From positions 137,215,989 through 137,279,988 of the forward strand of contig CP136068.1 in assembly GCA_032622095.1 (NCBI GenBank): DNA of 64,000 nucleotides, written 5' to 3'. Below the pieces are notes generated by a model, which saw only the letters and a program-made list of their open reading frames with translations, had not been told where the DNA came from and made no database searches. Origin of the DNA: Siphonodentalium dalli (Eukaryota > Mollusca > Scaphopoda > Gadilida > Siphonodentaliidae). This document shows, piece after piece, positions 19,486-32,010 of this stretch. The first letter of the stretch is position 1. Every line of letters starts with the position of its first letter. The position numbers and the translations under genes are program-made.

Positions 19486-21402
19486 TTAGATAATTCAGAC
19501 ATTTCTTCAAACACAACATGTATAAAGAAACCTGTTGTATCTCCTCTGAATGACAAATTTGATCAGTTTGATGGCTCAGACATTCCTAGTTCTCCAATTG
19601 ATGTCAACTATTCAGAGATGGAATCAGAAACCAGCCAGGTTTCAACAAATTTCTCATCTGTACATCCTGATTCTGTACATAAACTTAGATCTGGACAAAT
19701 AGTTTCATACACAAATGTTGATACTGGTGAAAAAGTCGAAGCCAAAATTCTTGGTCGTGCTGGAAAATCTACTGGAAGAAACAAAAATTGGTTCAACATA
19801 GAAATTGTTCAACCATCTGCATTGGAATCCTCACATATAACGATTGACTTAGGGAAAGTGCATAACCTGTTAGAATCTTCTGGAAATCCTACAGAAAATG
19901 ATATTAATTCTGGCATTGGTAGTGTGTCTGATGATTATTGCCTCATTACAAGTGACATCTTTGACGAGGCTAAATCTACAGAGCTAAAAAACTGGATTGA
20001 GAACAGTGTATATGAACGTGTTCCTGATACCAATCAGAAATGTGTGTCCACCCGATGGGTATGTACTTTTAAAGAAATTGATGAAGCAAGACTTGTCGCT
20101 CGAGGATTCGAGGAAATTGATAAGGACTCTCTGATAAAAGATTCTCCAACATGTTCAAGTGATTCCCTACGTTTAATACTTTCTATTTTTGCACAAAAAC
20201 ATTGGCAACCAGCATCAGTAGACATTAAAGCCGCATTGTTACAAGGATCAGACATCATACGAGATGTTTATATTCGACCACCTTCTGAGGCCAGTGAAAA
20301 ACATGTAGTATGGCGTCTACTCAAATGTGTTTATGGACTGACAGATGCATCATATCATTGGTACATTAAAGTAAATGAAGTTCTTACAAGTTGTGGGGCA
20401 ACACGTTCTGTTATTGATCCAGCTGTTTATTACTTTAGAAACAAACAAGGGTTTCAAGGAATTATGGCTTGTCATGTTGATGATTTTTTGTGGGGAGGAT
20501 CCAAAGAATTTGAATCTCAAGTAATCGACAAAATTCGTGAAGCATTCAGTATCGGATGCGAGTCAAATACTTGTTTCAAATACATAGGACTTAACTTTAA
20601 ATGTTCACCAACTGCATTGAAATTCTCTCAGAAAGATTACATTAACAATCTTTCTACTATAGAACTACCTAAATCCAGATTTGTTGAACCTGATTCAGCT
20701 CTAACAGACAGTGAATTGGATCTTGTGCGGTCAAAAATTGGTCAAATTATGTGGGTAGCTAATCAAACTCGTCTAGACGTTTCAATCGAAGCTAGTATTC
20801 TGGCTAGTGAATTCAAGAAATCCACAGTTAAAACATTTTTACACATGAATAAAATTATAAAGAAAATTAAATCAGAAAATGTCTGTCTAACGTATAAACA
20901 TCTTGGTTCTGAAGATTCACTACATCTTGGTGTATATAGTGATGCCTCATTGGGAAATTTGGACGATTGTGGTTCTCAAGGAGGTTATTTCATTGTTTTA
21001 TCGGGTGAAAATGGATATTTCGCGACAATTTCATGGAAGTCCAAGAGAGTCCGTCGTGTGGTGCGTAGTACACTTGCTAGTGAAACATTAGCATTGAACG
21101 AGGTTATTGATGCTGCAATTTCTCTCAGCGTGTTATATGAAGAACTGTTCTCATACAAATTACCCATAAAATGCTTCACGGACAACCAGTCACTTATTGA
21201 CGCAATTCATTCAGAAAAATCTGTGAATGAAAAGAGACTGCGAATAGAAATAGCGGTCATCAAAGAACTGATTGCATCTAATAAGATATCTTCAGTGACA
21301 TGGATCGAGACCAAGCAACAACCAGCAGATTGTCTCACAAAACATGGTGCGTCTAGCCTGTTCATTCTCAGAGCACTGGAGGCTAACAAGATGAATGTAT
21401 AA
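19486..21402 (+). CDS. copia reverse transcriptase-RNase H region (unit 2 of tandem pair)
   Basis: Same frame, motifs and length as 16812-18728 (594 residues from the ATG at 19618). It differs by a few residues only: Ser for Cys in LIT(C/S)DIFDEA and Glu for Ala in KIR(A/E)AFSIG. The CHVDDF box and the RNase H Asp and Glu residues are intact. It lacks gag, protease, most of integrase and a 5' LTR, so any expression would need an outside promoter. Confidence 0.9.
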   Translation, partial: LDNSDISSNTTCIKKPVVSPLNDKFDQFDGSDIPSSPIDVNYSEMESETSQVSTNFSSVHPDSVHKLRSGQIVSYTNVDTGEKVEAKILGRAGKSTGRNKNWFNIEIVQPSALESSHITIDLGKVHNLLESSGNPTENDINSGIGSVSDDYCLITSDIFDEAKSTELKNWIENSVYERVPDTNQKCVSTRWVCTFKEIDEARLVARGFEEIDKDSLIKDSPTCSSDSLRLILSIFAQKHWQPASVDIKAALLQGSDIIRDVYIRPPSEASEKHVVWRLLKCVYGLTDASYHWYIKVNEVLTSCGATRSVIDPAVYYFRNKQGFQGIMACHVDDFLWGGSKEFESQVIDKIREAFSIGCESNTCFKYIGLNFKCSPTALKFSQKDYINNLSTIELPKSRFVEPDSALTDSELDLVRSKIGQIMWVANQTRLDVSIEASILASEFKKSTVKTFLHMNKIIKKIKSENVCLTYKHLGSEDSLHLGVYSDASLGNLDDCGSQGGYFIVLSGENGYFATISWKSKRVRRVVRSTLASETLALNEVIDAAISLSVLYEELFSYKLPIKCFTDNQSLIDAIHSEKSVNEKRLRIEIAVIKELIASNKISSVTWIETKQQPADCLTKHGASSLFILRALEANKMNV

Positions 21403-21464
21403 TACAGTCAACAAATGTGTATAACGTTTGTACAGTATATATCTATGTTAAAAGAAGGGGAGAT

Positions 21465-21638
21465 TGTGATTATTAGATATACAGTATAGAAACAGTCTAT
21501 AGATTGACAAAGGTGAAACAGACTATAGTCTGGTGCAAGGAGAAAGAACAACCAAGATGGCCGTTGAAGGTGAAAGGAAAATAGTGTTTCCAGGTTGTTC
21601 ATCCATAAGTATTTGATAACCAATCTACCCAAGTTTCA
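21465..21638 (+). repeat. copia 3' LTR of the duplicated copy
   Basis: 174 bp, nearly identical to 18791-18964, including the 8-bp loss at its start. That loss therefore predates the tandem duplication. The flank after it is again TCTACGTGAACG. Confidence 0.9.
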
Positions 21639-23429
21639 TCTACGTGAACGAATAAAACTGTGTACATAACAATGTCGACATCATGATTGAACATGCGACG
21701 TGAACATGTTGGAGAAACTGAAGACTCCTGGAATAACCACGTGAGTGATGAATCTTATAGAACCAAACCGCTCTGAGGTCACACTTCAAATGCGGAATAG
21801 AAAACTAAATAAGCCTTTGTAAAGTGTTCATGGGATTATGATACTATGAACTTACTATATAAGACAACTTGTTCTTATCGAGTACTGATCCGGCAACAAC
21901 ACGTTTATACGCATAACGCGTAATTGCGCAAATATATACCTACACTATTAAAATGTCCACGGCAGTAGAGGGATTCATTTAACGGACCATCGGTCAGTGT
22001 TATCAGTCTAAGGATTGTGGGACTTTATTTCCCGGATCGTCGTTTTTTCGACATATACGATATTTAGGTATACTAGTGCCGCACTGGTTTGATCACGCCA
22101 TGAGATTATGCATACTTGTCGCGAGTGAAATCAGTCGAAATTTGTCTTCAGTTCACTTTCCGAGAATGTACAGGCAGGTACGGTAAATAAATTATATGTT
22201 GTTCTACGAAATTGAATTATAAACTCCATTGTCCATGTTGTGTGGAGCTATTTGTTCAGCAAATATCTTCTGCATTGTGATGTCTTCTTCGACCAATTAT
22301 GAATTTTAAACAGTCATACATACTGTCATTGTTTAGTATGCTGTACTTCAAAGTGTCTAATTCAATTCAGTCACACCATATAGTGGCAGAGCTATGCTGA
22401 ACAAATAACCCATGTAAACGGGACAACGGGGCTAACGAAGTGCCCAGTTTATTTCCAACAACATATAATTGATTTACCATAAGTATATGTACTTTCTAAA
22501 ATTACGGCAATTACATCCGTAAATGGACATTAGTCCTTTCACAGATCATTGTTCCGTAACATGACTAACAAAAGTCCTGTGAATATACAGTTAATTAGTT
22601 GTATAAAGTCAATCCGGGGTCTGTAATATTACGTAACAATTATCTGGTAGATATTTGTCCCGCAAAATTACAGAAACCATTTTAGCAGTGTAATTCCAGT
22701 TATGTATACTGACTGTGTACACATCCTATCATTTTTAATAGCCCCGTACATGTACGTGCAGTCCGTGTGGTAGAAAAGCTACACAGCCCAACTGCAAGCG
22801 ATAATGGTCCCCTAATGTGGCATTATTTTTGTCATGGGGTGTGTGCTGTGGGGATTGGTGTGGGAATTCCCAGTGTCCTGGCCGTACATTAATTGAATAC
22901 GTCGGTGTCATTTAAGTAAATAGTGACTGCTATATCATTATATATCTTTTGTCTTGTGAATGGACTGAGAAATCTTTAGAAATGAGTTATTACGCCATCA
23001 TACATGCTCATAAAATCGTACAGGGAACTTACATGCTAGATTGTGCGATTAGCCATTAGACCCACATATGTTGATATTTTGAAGGGGTTTGTAAGTCACA
23101 GTGTAGTATGAGCAATATTCTTCAGTCCAATCAACTGTTAATTATCACATAGGAATTCTTCGGATGTTGTGAATTTTTTTTTTCATCTCGTTGCATTGCA
23201 TTTATCGCCGCTTTAGCAATCTCCATTGTGTGCCTTTTCTAACCGAAAGTCACGTGCTAAAAGACAAAAATCGATACGCTGACCGTATAGGAAAACTTAT
23301 GACGTCATTCACGTAGCGTATATGCAAACATCGGTATGTGGCCGTGTCTGTGGTTATGCATACATGGCCACATCATTGTGTGGAACTCAACTGACATTAT
23401 GTGAACGGTGACCGTACATTGTTACTGTT
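21639..23429. other. Unit B left flank, non-coding
   Basis: Paralogue of 783-2574 and 33286-35055. No gene is visible. Confidence 0.72.
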
Positions 23430-23781
23430 GCTGAATTGGTCATTGTCGCATGGTTTCGGGCAGACACCCAGGATATCTCAAACGTGCAAAAAGACATGCA
23501 GGATATCCAAATGTTCAAAAAAACACCCAGGATCTCAACTTCTTGCCAAACAGAAATTTAGATTAGTCAGTCGTCTGCTATTTATTAATACGGAAATGCG
23601 CTGCTGATCACAAACAAATAATTATTATAAGCAGACGACAAATATACATTTCAATTGTTTGGTGAGCCTTTGAGATCGTGGGTGACTTGTTACACGTTTG
23701 GGACATCCTGGGTGTCTTTACACGTTTGAGAGATCCTGGATGTCTTTTTGCTCGAAACCATGCGACAATGACCAATTCAGC
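23430..23781. repeat. Foldback with minisatellite-like arms (unit B)
   Basis: Copy of the 2575-2926 foldback, with the same outer inverted ends GCTGAATTGGTCATTGTCGC and GCGACAATGACCAATTCAGC. Confidence 0.75.
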
Positions 23782-23811
23782 GTTACTACTGTGTAGATAT
23801 ATAGTCTGGTC

Positions 23812-26800
23812 GAATAAAGGTTTGACCTAGAATAAATTTGGACTAAATTGGTTTGTATACCATTTTGAAGAGAAATATATCCTCTATAATATATCCAAAA
23901 TCCGCTAAAATCCGCTTTGAGCAATTTTTGTAATTCAAGATGGCGTCCAAGATGGCTGCCAGTTCCGTTAAATCAGTTCTACGCAATTATAGTGATACAT
24001 TCTTGTCATATGTATACACTGGTATACATTTATGTGAAGCTAAGACATAACCCCACCGTTGTATTCCAAAATTGGAACCCCCCCGAAATAAATGGCCGCC
24101 AAAATGGCGGCCGGAAGTTGAAATTTTTACGTTTTTTACTAATATCTTTAAGATAAGTTTCTACTGTTTGGAACTGGTGGAGAATTTTGACTTGATTTTG
24201 TATTTAACATCTTAACTGGCCATTGGAGCAAAGAAATATGCTATTCATGGGCTCCCAACCCCTTCCGATCGCTAAACAATTCGATTTTACAGAACGCGGT
24301 ATAACATAGCACAAAATATCACCATTGGGATTCTAGTCATATTTCATCAAGAAATTCGAAGAGCTGTGCAATGTAAGTAATGCTGTCTACTTTTTATGGA
24401 TATTCCAAAAATCGTCACTTTGGATCAAAATGGCTTCCAAAATAGTGGCCAAAATATGGAAAATTCTCAATATTGTCCCATTGTGCCATGCAACTGCTTA
24501 TAAGTTGTTGTTGATGCACACAGTTGACTATTATGTCTTATATACATTGAACACCAACATTTCTGATGCACCTTGGTTAATTGTTACCATTGAAACCTGT
24601 TGAAACCACTAAAATCACCAGAATTATTCATTTTTTTCTGTCACAAACTTTGCATCAAAATCGGCAAAAAATCACTGTTCAGGTTTGAAACATTTGTAAA
24701 AGTAAAATGGAAATTTCTTTGGTATCAGCGATGTTTATTATTTTGATATGTGCTAACTGTGTCACACTGATGTGTTTTAGACAATATTGCTCAAGATGGC
24801 TTGCAAAATGGCAACCAAATTTGGTAAAATGTTGATTTGTCACATATATTCCGAACATTATTCTCTGCTGTTCCGAAAAGGTAGCAGATTGTGACTCACT
24901 GGTTATTAAAAAAGCTACTTAGTCAACTAAATGTGATATTCTGGTTGTCCCAGAACCTTAATAGGCATGGAAGTTCATTTAAGGGGTGCAGTATGGATTT
25001 TGCCGAAAATTTCTTTTGGGATTCTGTCCATGTTTTGTTTTAACTGGAATGGGCAGAAAGTTGAAACGGAACTGAGAGGGGTCATAGTATGTGGCTACTC
25101 TGGCCCATTGTAATCAACATTGATCAACTTAATATATTGTGTATGTCTGTTGAATGTATGGCTATATGTGAGGTGAGTATGTATACGGGGAGTTATTGTA
25201 TTCATGAATGATATGAATAGTTGTACAATGTATGACTATATGGTCATGTATGGGGTGCCACGTTGAGTTGTATATGTATATAAAGAGTAGATTATGGTCA
25301 TGACCGTCATGTCTGAGGTGAACATGTATGCAGGGAGTTGTTGTCTTGCCATTGAAGTGGTGTATGTGTATAGCGAGATTAGCTACATTGTCTATCTTTC
25401 TGTTGTGTATGTATATATGGAGTGATGGTGTGGTCATGGGTGGGATGTACAGGTGTACATTGGGTGGCTGTATTGTCATGGGTGGGTGTATATGTATACA
25501 CGCGTTTGCTGTATGATAATGGATGTGGTGTATGGATAAATATGGAGTGGTTGTATGGTTATGGGCAATGTGTATATGTGTACATAGAATGACTGCAGGG
25601 TCAATGTTGTTGAAGTGTATATGCATACCTAGAGTACAGTTTGATGGTCACTGGCGGGCTTGTGTATATAGATAGTGACATCATGGTCATGGGTGGGATG
25701 CACATGTTTATCTGTTGTGGCTGTATTGTCACTGCTGTGTAGCGGTATACAGTGAATAGCTTAATGCTCATGGATGTGGTGTGTAAGAATACAGCGAGTG
25801 GCTGAATTGTCATGGTTGAGCTATAGTTTTGCAAGTCTGAAGTGTACGAATGGCCGTGTGTGTGGGGTATATGCATATCTAGAAGGACTGTATGGTAATT
25901 GATAAGGTATATATACACATGGAGTGACTATGGTCATAGGTTAACCAATACAGACAACCAACCAATACAGGTAAATATAGGCTAACAAATATATGTAAGT
26001 GGGTATCTGACAGGGTGACACATTTGTCCGCGTCAACGAAAATCACACCTAGCCCCCCAGAAGGACAATAACAAGTCAGAATGGAGCACTGGCTGACGGA
26101 CCATAAGGCCTGTCCGTTTGTCAGTATAAGCATAGTGAAATAAATAATGGCTTATATCCTATCCTATTCCCCACACAATGATAGTGGTACATAAATGTAT
26201 GGATGTCAAAAGAAAGGGGAGGATGTCTGTTAGGCATACTACATAATATTCGAGGCTACATATATGATTACCAAGGTCCCTTATTTCTCGCAGGCAAATT
26301 GATCCCGGTTCTAATGACATGAATGTTGAGTTGGAAGCTGGGTCCTGGAGCAGTTTAATAGAATTTTGAATATAGTTTTGGAATGTACCCCACAAAAACA
26401 TGATTTTATTTTTTTGAAATTACTCCCAATGAGTTTAAAAGATGCCAAAATGTTTGGATAAGATCAACACCAGTTGCAGATCGCTGACTATGTGCCATAC
26501 TAAGCAAATGTCACTTTACGTTTCGACTCATTACCTGAAAGACGCGAGCCCTTGTATATCTTGCATGGCTATATTGCCATGGTGTGGCCAATATGTATAT
26601 ATGGAGTGCCAGTGTGGCAAAATTAATGGTGGGTGAATTGGTATACAGGGAGTGACTGTATGATCACGAGTGTGGTTTATGAGTATACAACGAGAGGCTG
26701 AATTGTCATGGTGAGGTATATATGCACGTTTGGAGTGTATGCATGGCCGTGTGTGCGGTGCGGGACATTGGTATATCTAGAAGGACTGTAACGCCATTGA

Positions 26801-28778
26801 TGAGGTTTATATCTATACTATATATACATGTAATGACTCTATGGTTTTGGGTTGGTGCATATGTATATTTTGAGTGGATATATGACCATGGGTGTCGCAA
26901 ATATATATGCAGGGAGTGACTTTATGACCCCTGGTGAGGCAAATATGTATACAAGAAGTAATGTACAAACTGTATGCTCATGAATGTGGCGATAATATAT
27001 ATCCAGAGAGACTATATTGTCATCGTTTGGATGTATATTTTGAGTGCCTATATGACCATGCATGTGGCAAATATATACATATACATGGAGTGACTGTATT
27101 TCCAATGGTGAGGCGAATATGTATACAGGATGTTACTGTATGTTCATGAATGTAGTTGGGTGTATGGGCATATCCACGTGTGGCTGTGTAGTAGTAGGTG
27201 AGGTGTATGTGTATAAAGCGAGTGACATATGTTCATTTATGTGGTGTCCATGTATATATGGAGTGACTGCATGGTCATGTGTAAGTTGCACTGGTGTACC
27301 TTTGGGTGACTATCGATTTCCTATCGCTATTACTCAAGGATATGTTAACCGATATAGAGATCATATCAGAGTGTCTCATAATGGCGTTTGGTATGCAATA
27401 CGAATGAAACGGTTTTCCTGAAAATAGTACATAAGATAATATATTTTGATACTAATGGGCCAGAATAGCCACACAATATGATCCCTCTCAGTTCCGTTTC
27501 AACGTTCTGCCCATTTCCGTTCAAAGACAGACAGAATCCCAAAAGAAGTTTTCGGCAAACATTCATACTGCATCCCTTAAACTGATTTGTCATGCCTCAT
27601 AATGTACTGGGACAACCAGAATATGACATTTAGTTATCAGTTGATTAAGTAGCATCTTTAATTACCAAGTGAGTCACAATTTGCAACCTTTTCGGAACAG
27701 CTTGTAATAATGTTTGGAATAAATATGACAAATCAACTTTTTACCATATTTTGCAAGCCATCCTGAGTAATTTTTTCTAAAACACCTCAGTGTCACACAT
27801 TTAAGACAGATCAAAAATAAAAATCACATTTGATACCAAAGATAGTTCCATTTTACTTGAAAAAATGGTGCAAACCTGAATAGTTATTATTTTCCCGATT
27901 TTGATGCCAAGTTTGTGATAACAAAAAATCCCATAATTCTGGTAATTTCAGTGGTTAAAATAGTAAAAATTAATAAAGGTGCATCATAAATGTTAGTATT
28001 CAATATATATAAGACATAATAGTCAATTTATTCATCAACTACAACTTATAAGCAGTTTCACGGCACGCTGGTGCAATATTTACCATTTTTCATATTGTGG
28101 GCGCCATTTTGGCAGCCATTGTGAGCCAAAGTGACAATTTTGATACCATTGAGTCGGAATATTCATAAGAAATAGAATGCACCACTTACATTACACATTC
28201 CTGTTCATATTTAATGAAATATGACTAGAATCCCAAATTGTGATTGTTTTGTGAAATGTTATACTGCGTTCTGTAAACTCGATTTTTTGAATGATCGGAA
28301 GGTGTGGGGACCCAACTTATGGCTTAATTTATTTCCCAAATGGTCTGTTAACATGGAAAATACAAAAAAAAGTCACAATTCTCAACCAGTTCCAAACTGC
28401 AGAAACTTATCTTAAAGATATCAGTAAAAAAAACGTAACATTTTCCACTTCCGGTCGCCATTTTGGCTGCCATCTTGGGCGGTGAGTCCCAATTTTGGCA
28501 TAAGAAGGTGGCGTTATGTCTTAGCTTCACAAAAATGTATACTTATGTATACATATGACACGATATTATCACTATAATTGCATCAAATTGCAACAAACTG
28601 ACGGTAAATGGCAGCCATATTGGACGCCATCTTGAATTACAAAAAATGCTCAAAGCGGATTTTAGCGGATTTTGGATATGTTATAGAGGACCTCTTCCTC
28701 TTCAAAATTATATATAAACCAATTTAGTCCGAATTTATTCTAGGTTGACCCTAAAATTTTAGTTTATCGACCAGACTA
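23812..28778. mobile_element. ~5-kb fold-back DNA element (unit B copy)
   Basis: Paralogue of 2947-7898, with the same termini (TAGTCTGGTCGA...TCGACCAGACTA) and the same flanking ATA (23809-23811, 28779-28781). It was therefore carried by the segmental duplication and not inserted twice. Small differences include one fewer AATCCGCT unit near the left end and an extra Not-like block GGCCGCCAAAATGGCGGCC at about 24093, which is deleted from the A copy. Confidence 0.85.
25140..27320. repeat. Minisatellite core of the unit B 5-kb element
   Basis: Two blocks (about 25140-25930 and 26570-27320) of the 41-50-bp GGAGTGACTGTATGGTCATG-type unit lie on either side of ~600 bp of non-repetitive sequence. 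The long minus-strand His-rich frames in it are repeat artefacts. Confidence 0.75.
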
Positions 28779-28781
28779 ATA

Positions 28782-29312
28782 AGCCTTATCCACACTATTT
28801 GGGTGTTCCTTATTTAGCAAGTTCAAAAAATATTATCTGTACTAATGGTCTACATATATGCTTGTGATCGTTATGTCTGAATGCACATTGTTATCGTTAC
28901 TATATTTTGATATATATTTAAAGTTCAACAACATTAAATTATGGACATAAATACAAGGGTTAGTATCTAACTCTCACCAAGAGCACCACTAACAGATTAA
29001 ATTTCAGTGAACTAAGTTGCTACCACCATAGACAATTTACTCAGATTGATAAGAAAGTCATCAAATTCGATTATTTTCCATGTTTTACAACTCAAACTAC
29101 CATGTATATCAAGGCAGTCATTACTAAGGGTGTGATCACAGTTGTGTCATGTTTATGAAGAACATTGGGGAGTATCCTCAATCATGCCATTTTAGGTGGG
29201 TATCTAAAATCGGGTGTAAATTTATTTTTGAATTGTTGGGTCGGTCCCCCAAATGGTCAGATGCGAAAACATGGCATACCTTACTACAAATGTTTTCAGC
29301 CAACCTCTGGTA
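28782..29312. other. Unit B intergenic block
   Basis: Non-coding. Matches 7902-8440 and 35433-35965. Confidence 0.65.
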
Positions 29313-29476
29313 CAGTAATGCCCTAAATAATCGACTCCTTAACCATTGCAGAATTATGAGTAATTTTTCAGTAGGGCTTTCCGATTAATGGCAACACGCC
29401 ATATTTCCGACTAAATCCTGAACAATTAGCCATAATTCTGATGTGGTTAAGTAGTCGATTATTTAGGGCATTACTG
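29313..29476. mobile_element. 164-bp MITE with TA target-site duplication
   Basis: The termini CAGTAATGCCCTAAATAATC and its inverse GATTATTTAGGGCATTACTG are perfect, flanked by TA (29311-29312 and 29477-29478). Units A (about 8429) and C (about 35961) have one TA and no insertion (CTCTGGTACATGAAC), so the element is private to unit B. CAGT ends and TA duplication fit Tc1/mariner-type transposition; the family is inferred. It has no coding capacity. Confidence 0.88.
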
Positions 29477-29478
29477 TA

Positions 29479-31254
29479 TATGGACAATAGATTGCGTCAA
29501 CAAAACCATGAACTGGAACGTTCCTGAGCTGAATTCATGGACGTGCATGTGTGAACTCGTTCAGGCAGACAGACAAAACAAACAGAACACGTTATTGCCA
29601 TTGGGCCGGCATAAACTAACTACGTATACGTGCTGATCAAGTACGCTGAGTTACGTCTAAATTACAGATTAAGGATGAAAAATTGACTAAAATTATAGTG
29701 AACAATTATAGAAGGAGCGATTCAAATAGAAGGAAATATAATTGACAATATCGGGTTGCCATTTAATCCTTTCTTAAATACTCATTAACGAGTAGTTCCC
29801 TAAGTAAATGCCCAGATAATAAGTTCAATAAACGACCATAGGTTCAACACCGCGCGCGATAAAATACATTTGACAAATCAGTCGGATTGTGGTATTGAAG
29901 GAATCCTAGGCCATTTTTGGCAGAAGGGTACAGGCCGAGGATTCGGTCTTTACGCGAGAACAGGTCTTGTCCACTTGGGTAGTACGCTTACTCTCGAAAC
30001 CGCACTATAATTATAATACGCGATATATATGATATAATGTATAATCTATACCCAAACTACGGAATGACGTGGGACTTTTATTTCAACTTCCTGATTAATT
30101 CTGAAACTGCCTAAACAGCAGGGTGTTCTGCCTGTCACTGGCTTATGTCAGCTTCCGGTGGGCAAGACATGGTACATCTTGTCCTTGATTCAAGTTCCAA
30201 TTCAGAACTCTAAGCTGCTGGTGCTTTTGCGAAGAAGCAAACTGGTACTTTTGCTTGTAATTCTAACGAAACGATAGTCTGCTCAAGAGATCGATGGGTA
30301 TTATGTCGTGAGTTGCTTGAACGAATACCAAATCACCATGAATGCAAACATAAGTGACACTGCAACAAATAAATTTCCTCTAATCTTTAGAATATCGGAT
30401 TACATTGTTCAGATACTCGCTGGTTATGGCCGTTGGGCATTGGTTGTCACTCGTCAACCTCACCACTGTACAATTTACTTAAGAAATGGATGTTAATTTG
30501 ATTGCGTTCCATGGTCTGAATTTTTGTAGGAGACCCGATATACGATATGAAAACAAGTTGGGTCGCTTGCGCGCGACGTTACATAGCGTGATAGGGTATA
30601 AATTTAAGTTCGAATTTCAATATAATTCAGGATATTTCAATTACATCTGTGTTGTGATGTTGACAGTCAATGTGGCTATTGTCGATATAGAGACTCGTCC
30701 ATATGAAGATATACACTATCTTTTATAAGCTATCATTGGCAACACGAGCATGATATTGCTATTGTATTTCTATGTTGAACTGTCGTTTTTAGCAGATAGC
30801 CCAATAAGCCATATCGAGTGAAGACAAGAATGTGTAAGAGATAAAATATTGACATCAGTATATATTCTAAGGAGTGGTTAGGAAAATATTTCCGGACAAT
30901 AGGCGCAAATTTGTTTCCGCACTCCGGGTACCCACCATATTATTAATATGTTGTGTTCTGGGCATAGTGTTCAAATATATGGCTTAAACGACATATCGAG
31001 GGGCATATCTTCTGTTTACAAGATATAGATCTTACCTGGTCGCGATAACTTTTACATGCAAAGTTGCTTATCGATCAATGACAGTGCCAGTATCGCAGAA
31101 TTATACCAATGTGGCGCTTCATTCATCTCTTATACTGGATTTATGCCAGTCGCATATTTTGTAGCTACGTATACCACGGAGAAGGCAGTGGGAATATTTC
31201 ATACACTTTGTACCCTGATGTTATAATCTATGATTAACATTGCATTTCATGTTC
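29479..31254. other. Unit B intergenic DNA
   Basis: It corresponds in part to unit A 8445-10690, with deletions: the two short ORFs of units A and C are missing or interrupted, including the right inverted repeat. From about 30865 the sequence is specific to unit B. Nothing coding is recognised. Confidence 0.6.
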
Positions 31255-31437
31255 AGTTCTTTACGACGACAGAGTTCTGCACTCCTACGCCGGTGTAGCA
31301 CCTTCTTGGACAAGGTTAGTTGAATTAGTCTCGTCCAACTTGGATAATTAAGGCGGTGGCTAATGATTCATACAACTGTGAACCTGAATCGTCGGTTGTG
31401 ATAATCGCAATATAAACGATTGGGACTGACATATACA
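31255..31437 (+). pseudogene. Relic of the GPCR 5' end (third paralogue fragment)
   Basis: It resembles the leader and first ~30 codons of the intact receptor ~740 bp downstream. The leader motif CACTCCTACGCCGGTGTAGC...CAAGGTTAGT parallels the sequence at about 31855-31890. It is followed by a decayed start (GTG at 31356, where the genes have ATG) and VANDSYNCEPES, matching the receptor N-terminus. The frame hits a stop (TAA) in TM1, and similarity fades by about 31440. It is an older and more diverged duplicate than units A and B. Confidence 0.75.
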
Positions 31438-32010
31438 TGTAACAGACCCACCAGTTAAAAGTTAAGACTGTTCAGCAATATACCTTCAATAGTTCCCGAC
31501 CAACTGTTTCAACTGCATGTATAACTTTTGCTACGGTGATTTGCATGGAAACACATATTCAAAATTATTCACTTGATAGTCATAGTAACAAACGACACCC
31601 AATATCCGTATCATGAAAAGCGGATTATTCCCAGGCGATCGCCATCACGATCAATGTTGATGTGGGAGGGGGCGTCTTCTTATCGACATAAGACAGAGCG
31701 TCAGTGACTTAGTTTATCGAGGATACCGCATGTATGCTGATCGCGTCCTGCATCAAAGATACTAAGAGGGTATTAATTGATTTTCCAACCTATTATGATA
31801 ATCGGATTATCGGAATGATCATCAGTGAAATACATTTACTTTTCACGACTTTGTACCACTCCGACGTAGTGCCTTCTCCAGCAAGGTTAGTGGATTGTGT
31901 CTTTGCAACATCGAAATTAATACTGGGATCAAATTTGGATCAAATAGGGACTACCATAGAAATATCTGGATCAAAGTTATATAAAATAGCCACACAACGA
32001 CCTCCTTGAG
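31438..32010. other. Upstream region of the intact GPCR
   Basis: From about 31725 it matches unit A 12758-12997. A donor-like CAAG|GTTAGT at about 31884 is kept in unit A and in the relic at 31314, so a 5' untranslated exon with an intron is possible. I cannot identify an acceptor or a TATA box with confidence. Confidence 0.4.

Larger units (their letters stand above)
19362..21638 (+). mobile_element. 5'-truncated copia copy created by the tandem duplication
   Basis: It starts inside the integrase C-terminal domain without an LTR, and its left border is host flank rather than a TSD. It therefore arose by DNA-level duplication and not by retrotransposition. It carries RT-RNase H, the polypurine tract and a 3' LTR (21465-21638), then the same host flank as the parent. 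Confidence 0.93.
16685..22032. repeat. 2,674-bp tandem duplication spanning copia 3' half and its flank
   Basis: Unit 1 is 16685-19358 and unit 2 is 19359-22032, with a constant offset of 2,674 bp (for example RT starts 16944 and 19618). Each unit contains the end of integrase, the RT-RNase H frame, the 3' LTR and ~400 bp of host flank. At the junction (19359-19361) host flank ...TTTATTTCCCGG is joined to integrase-coding sequence CCCAACATCG. The two parent sites share only CGG. The units differ at very few positions, for example TGT/AGT at about 17278/19952 and GCA/GAA at about 17866/20540. It is therefore a very recent event. Confidence 0.95.
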
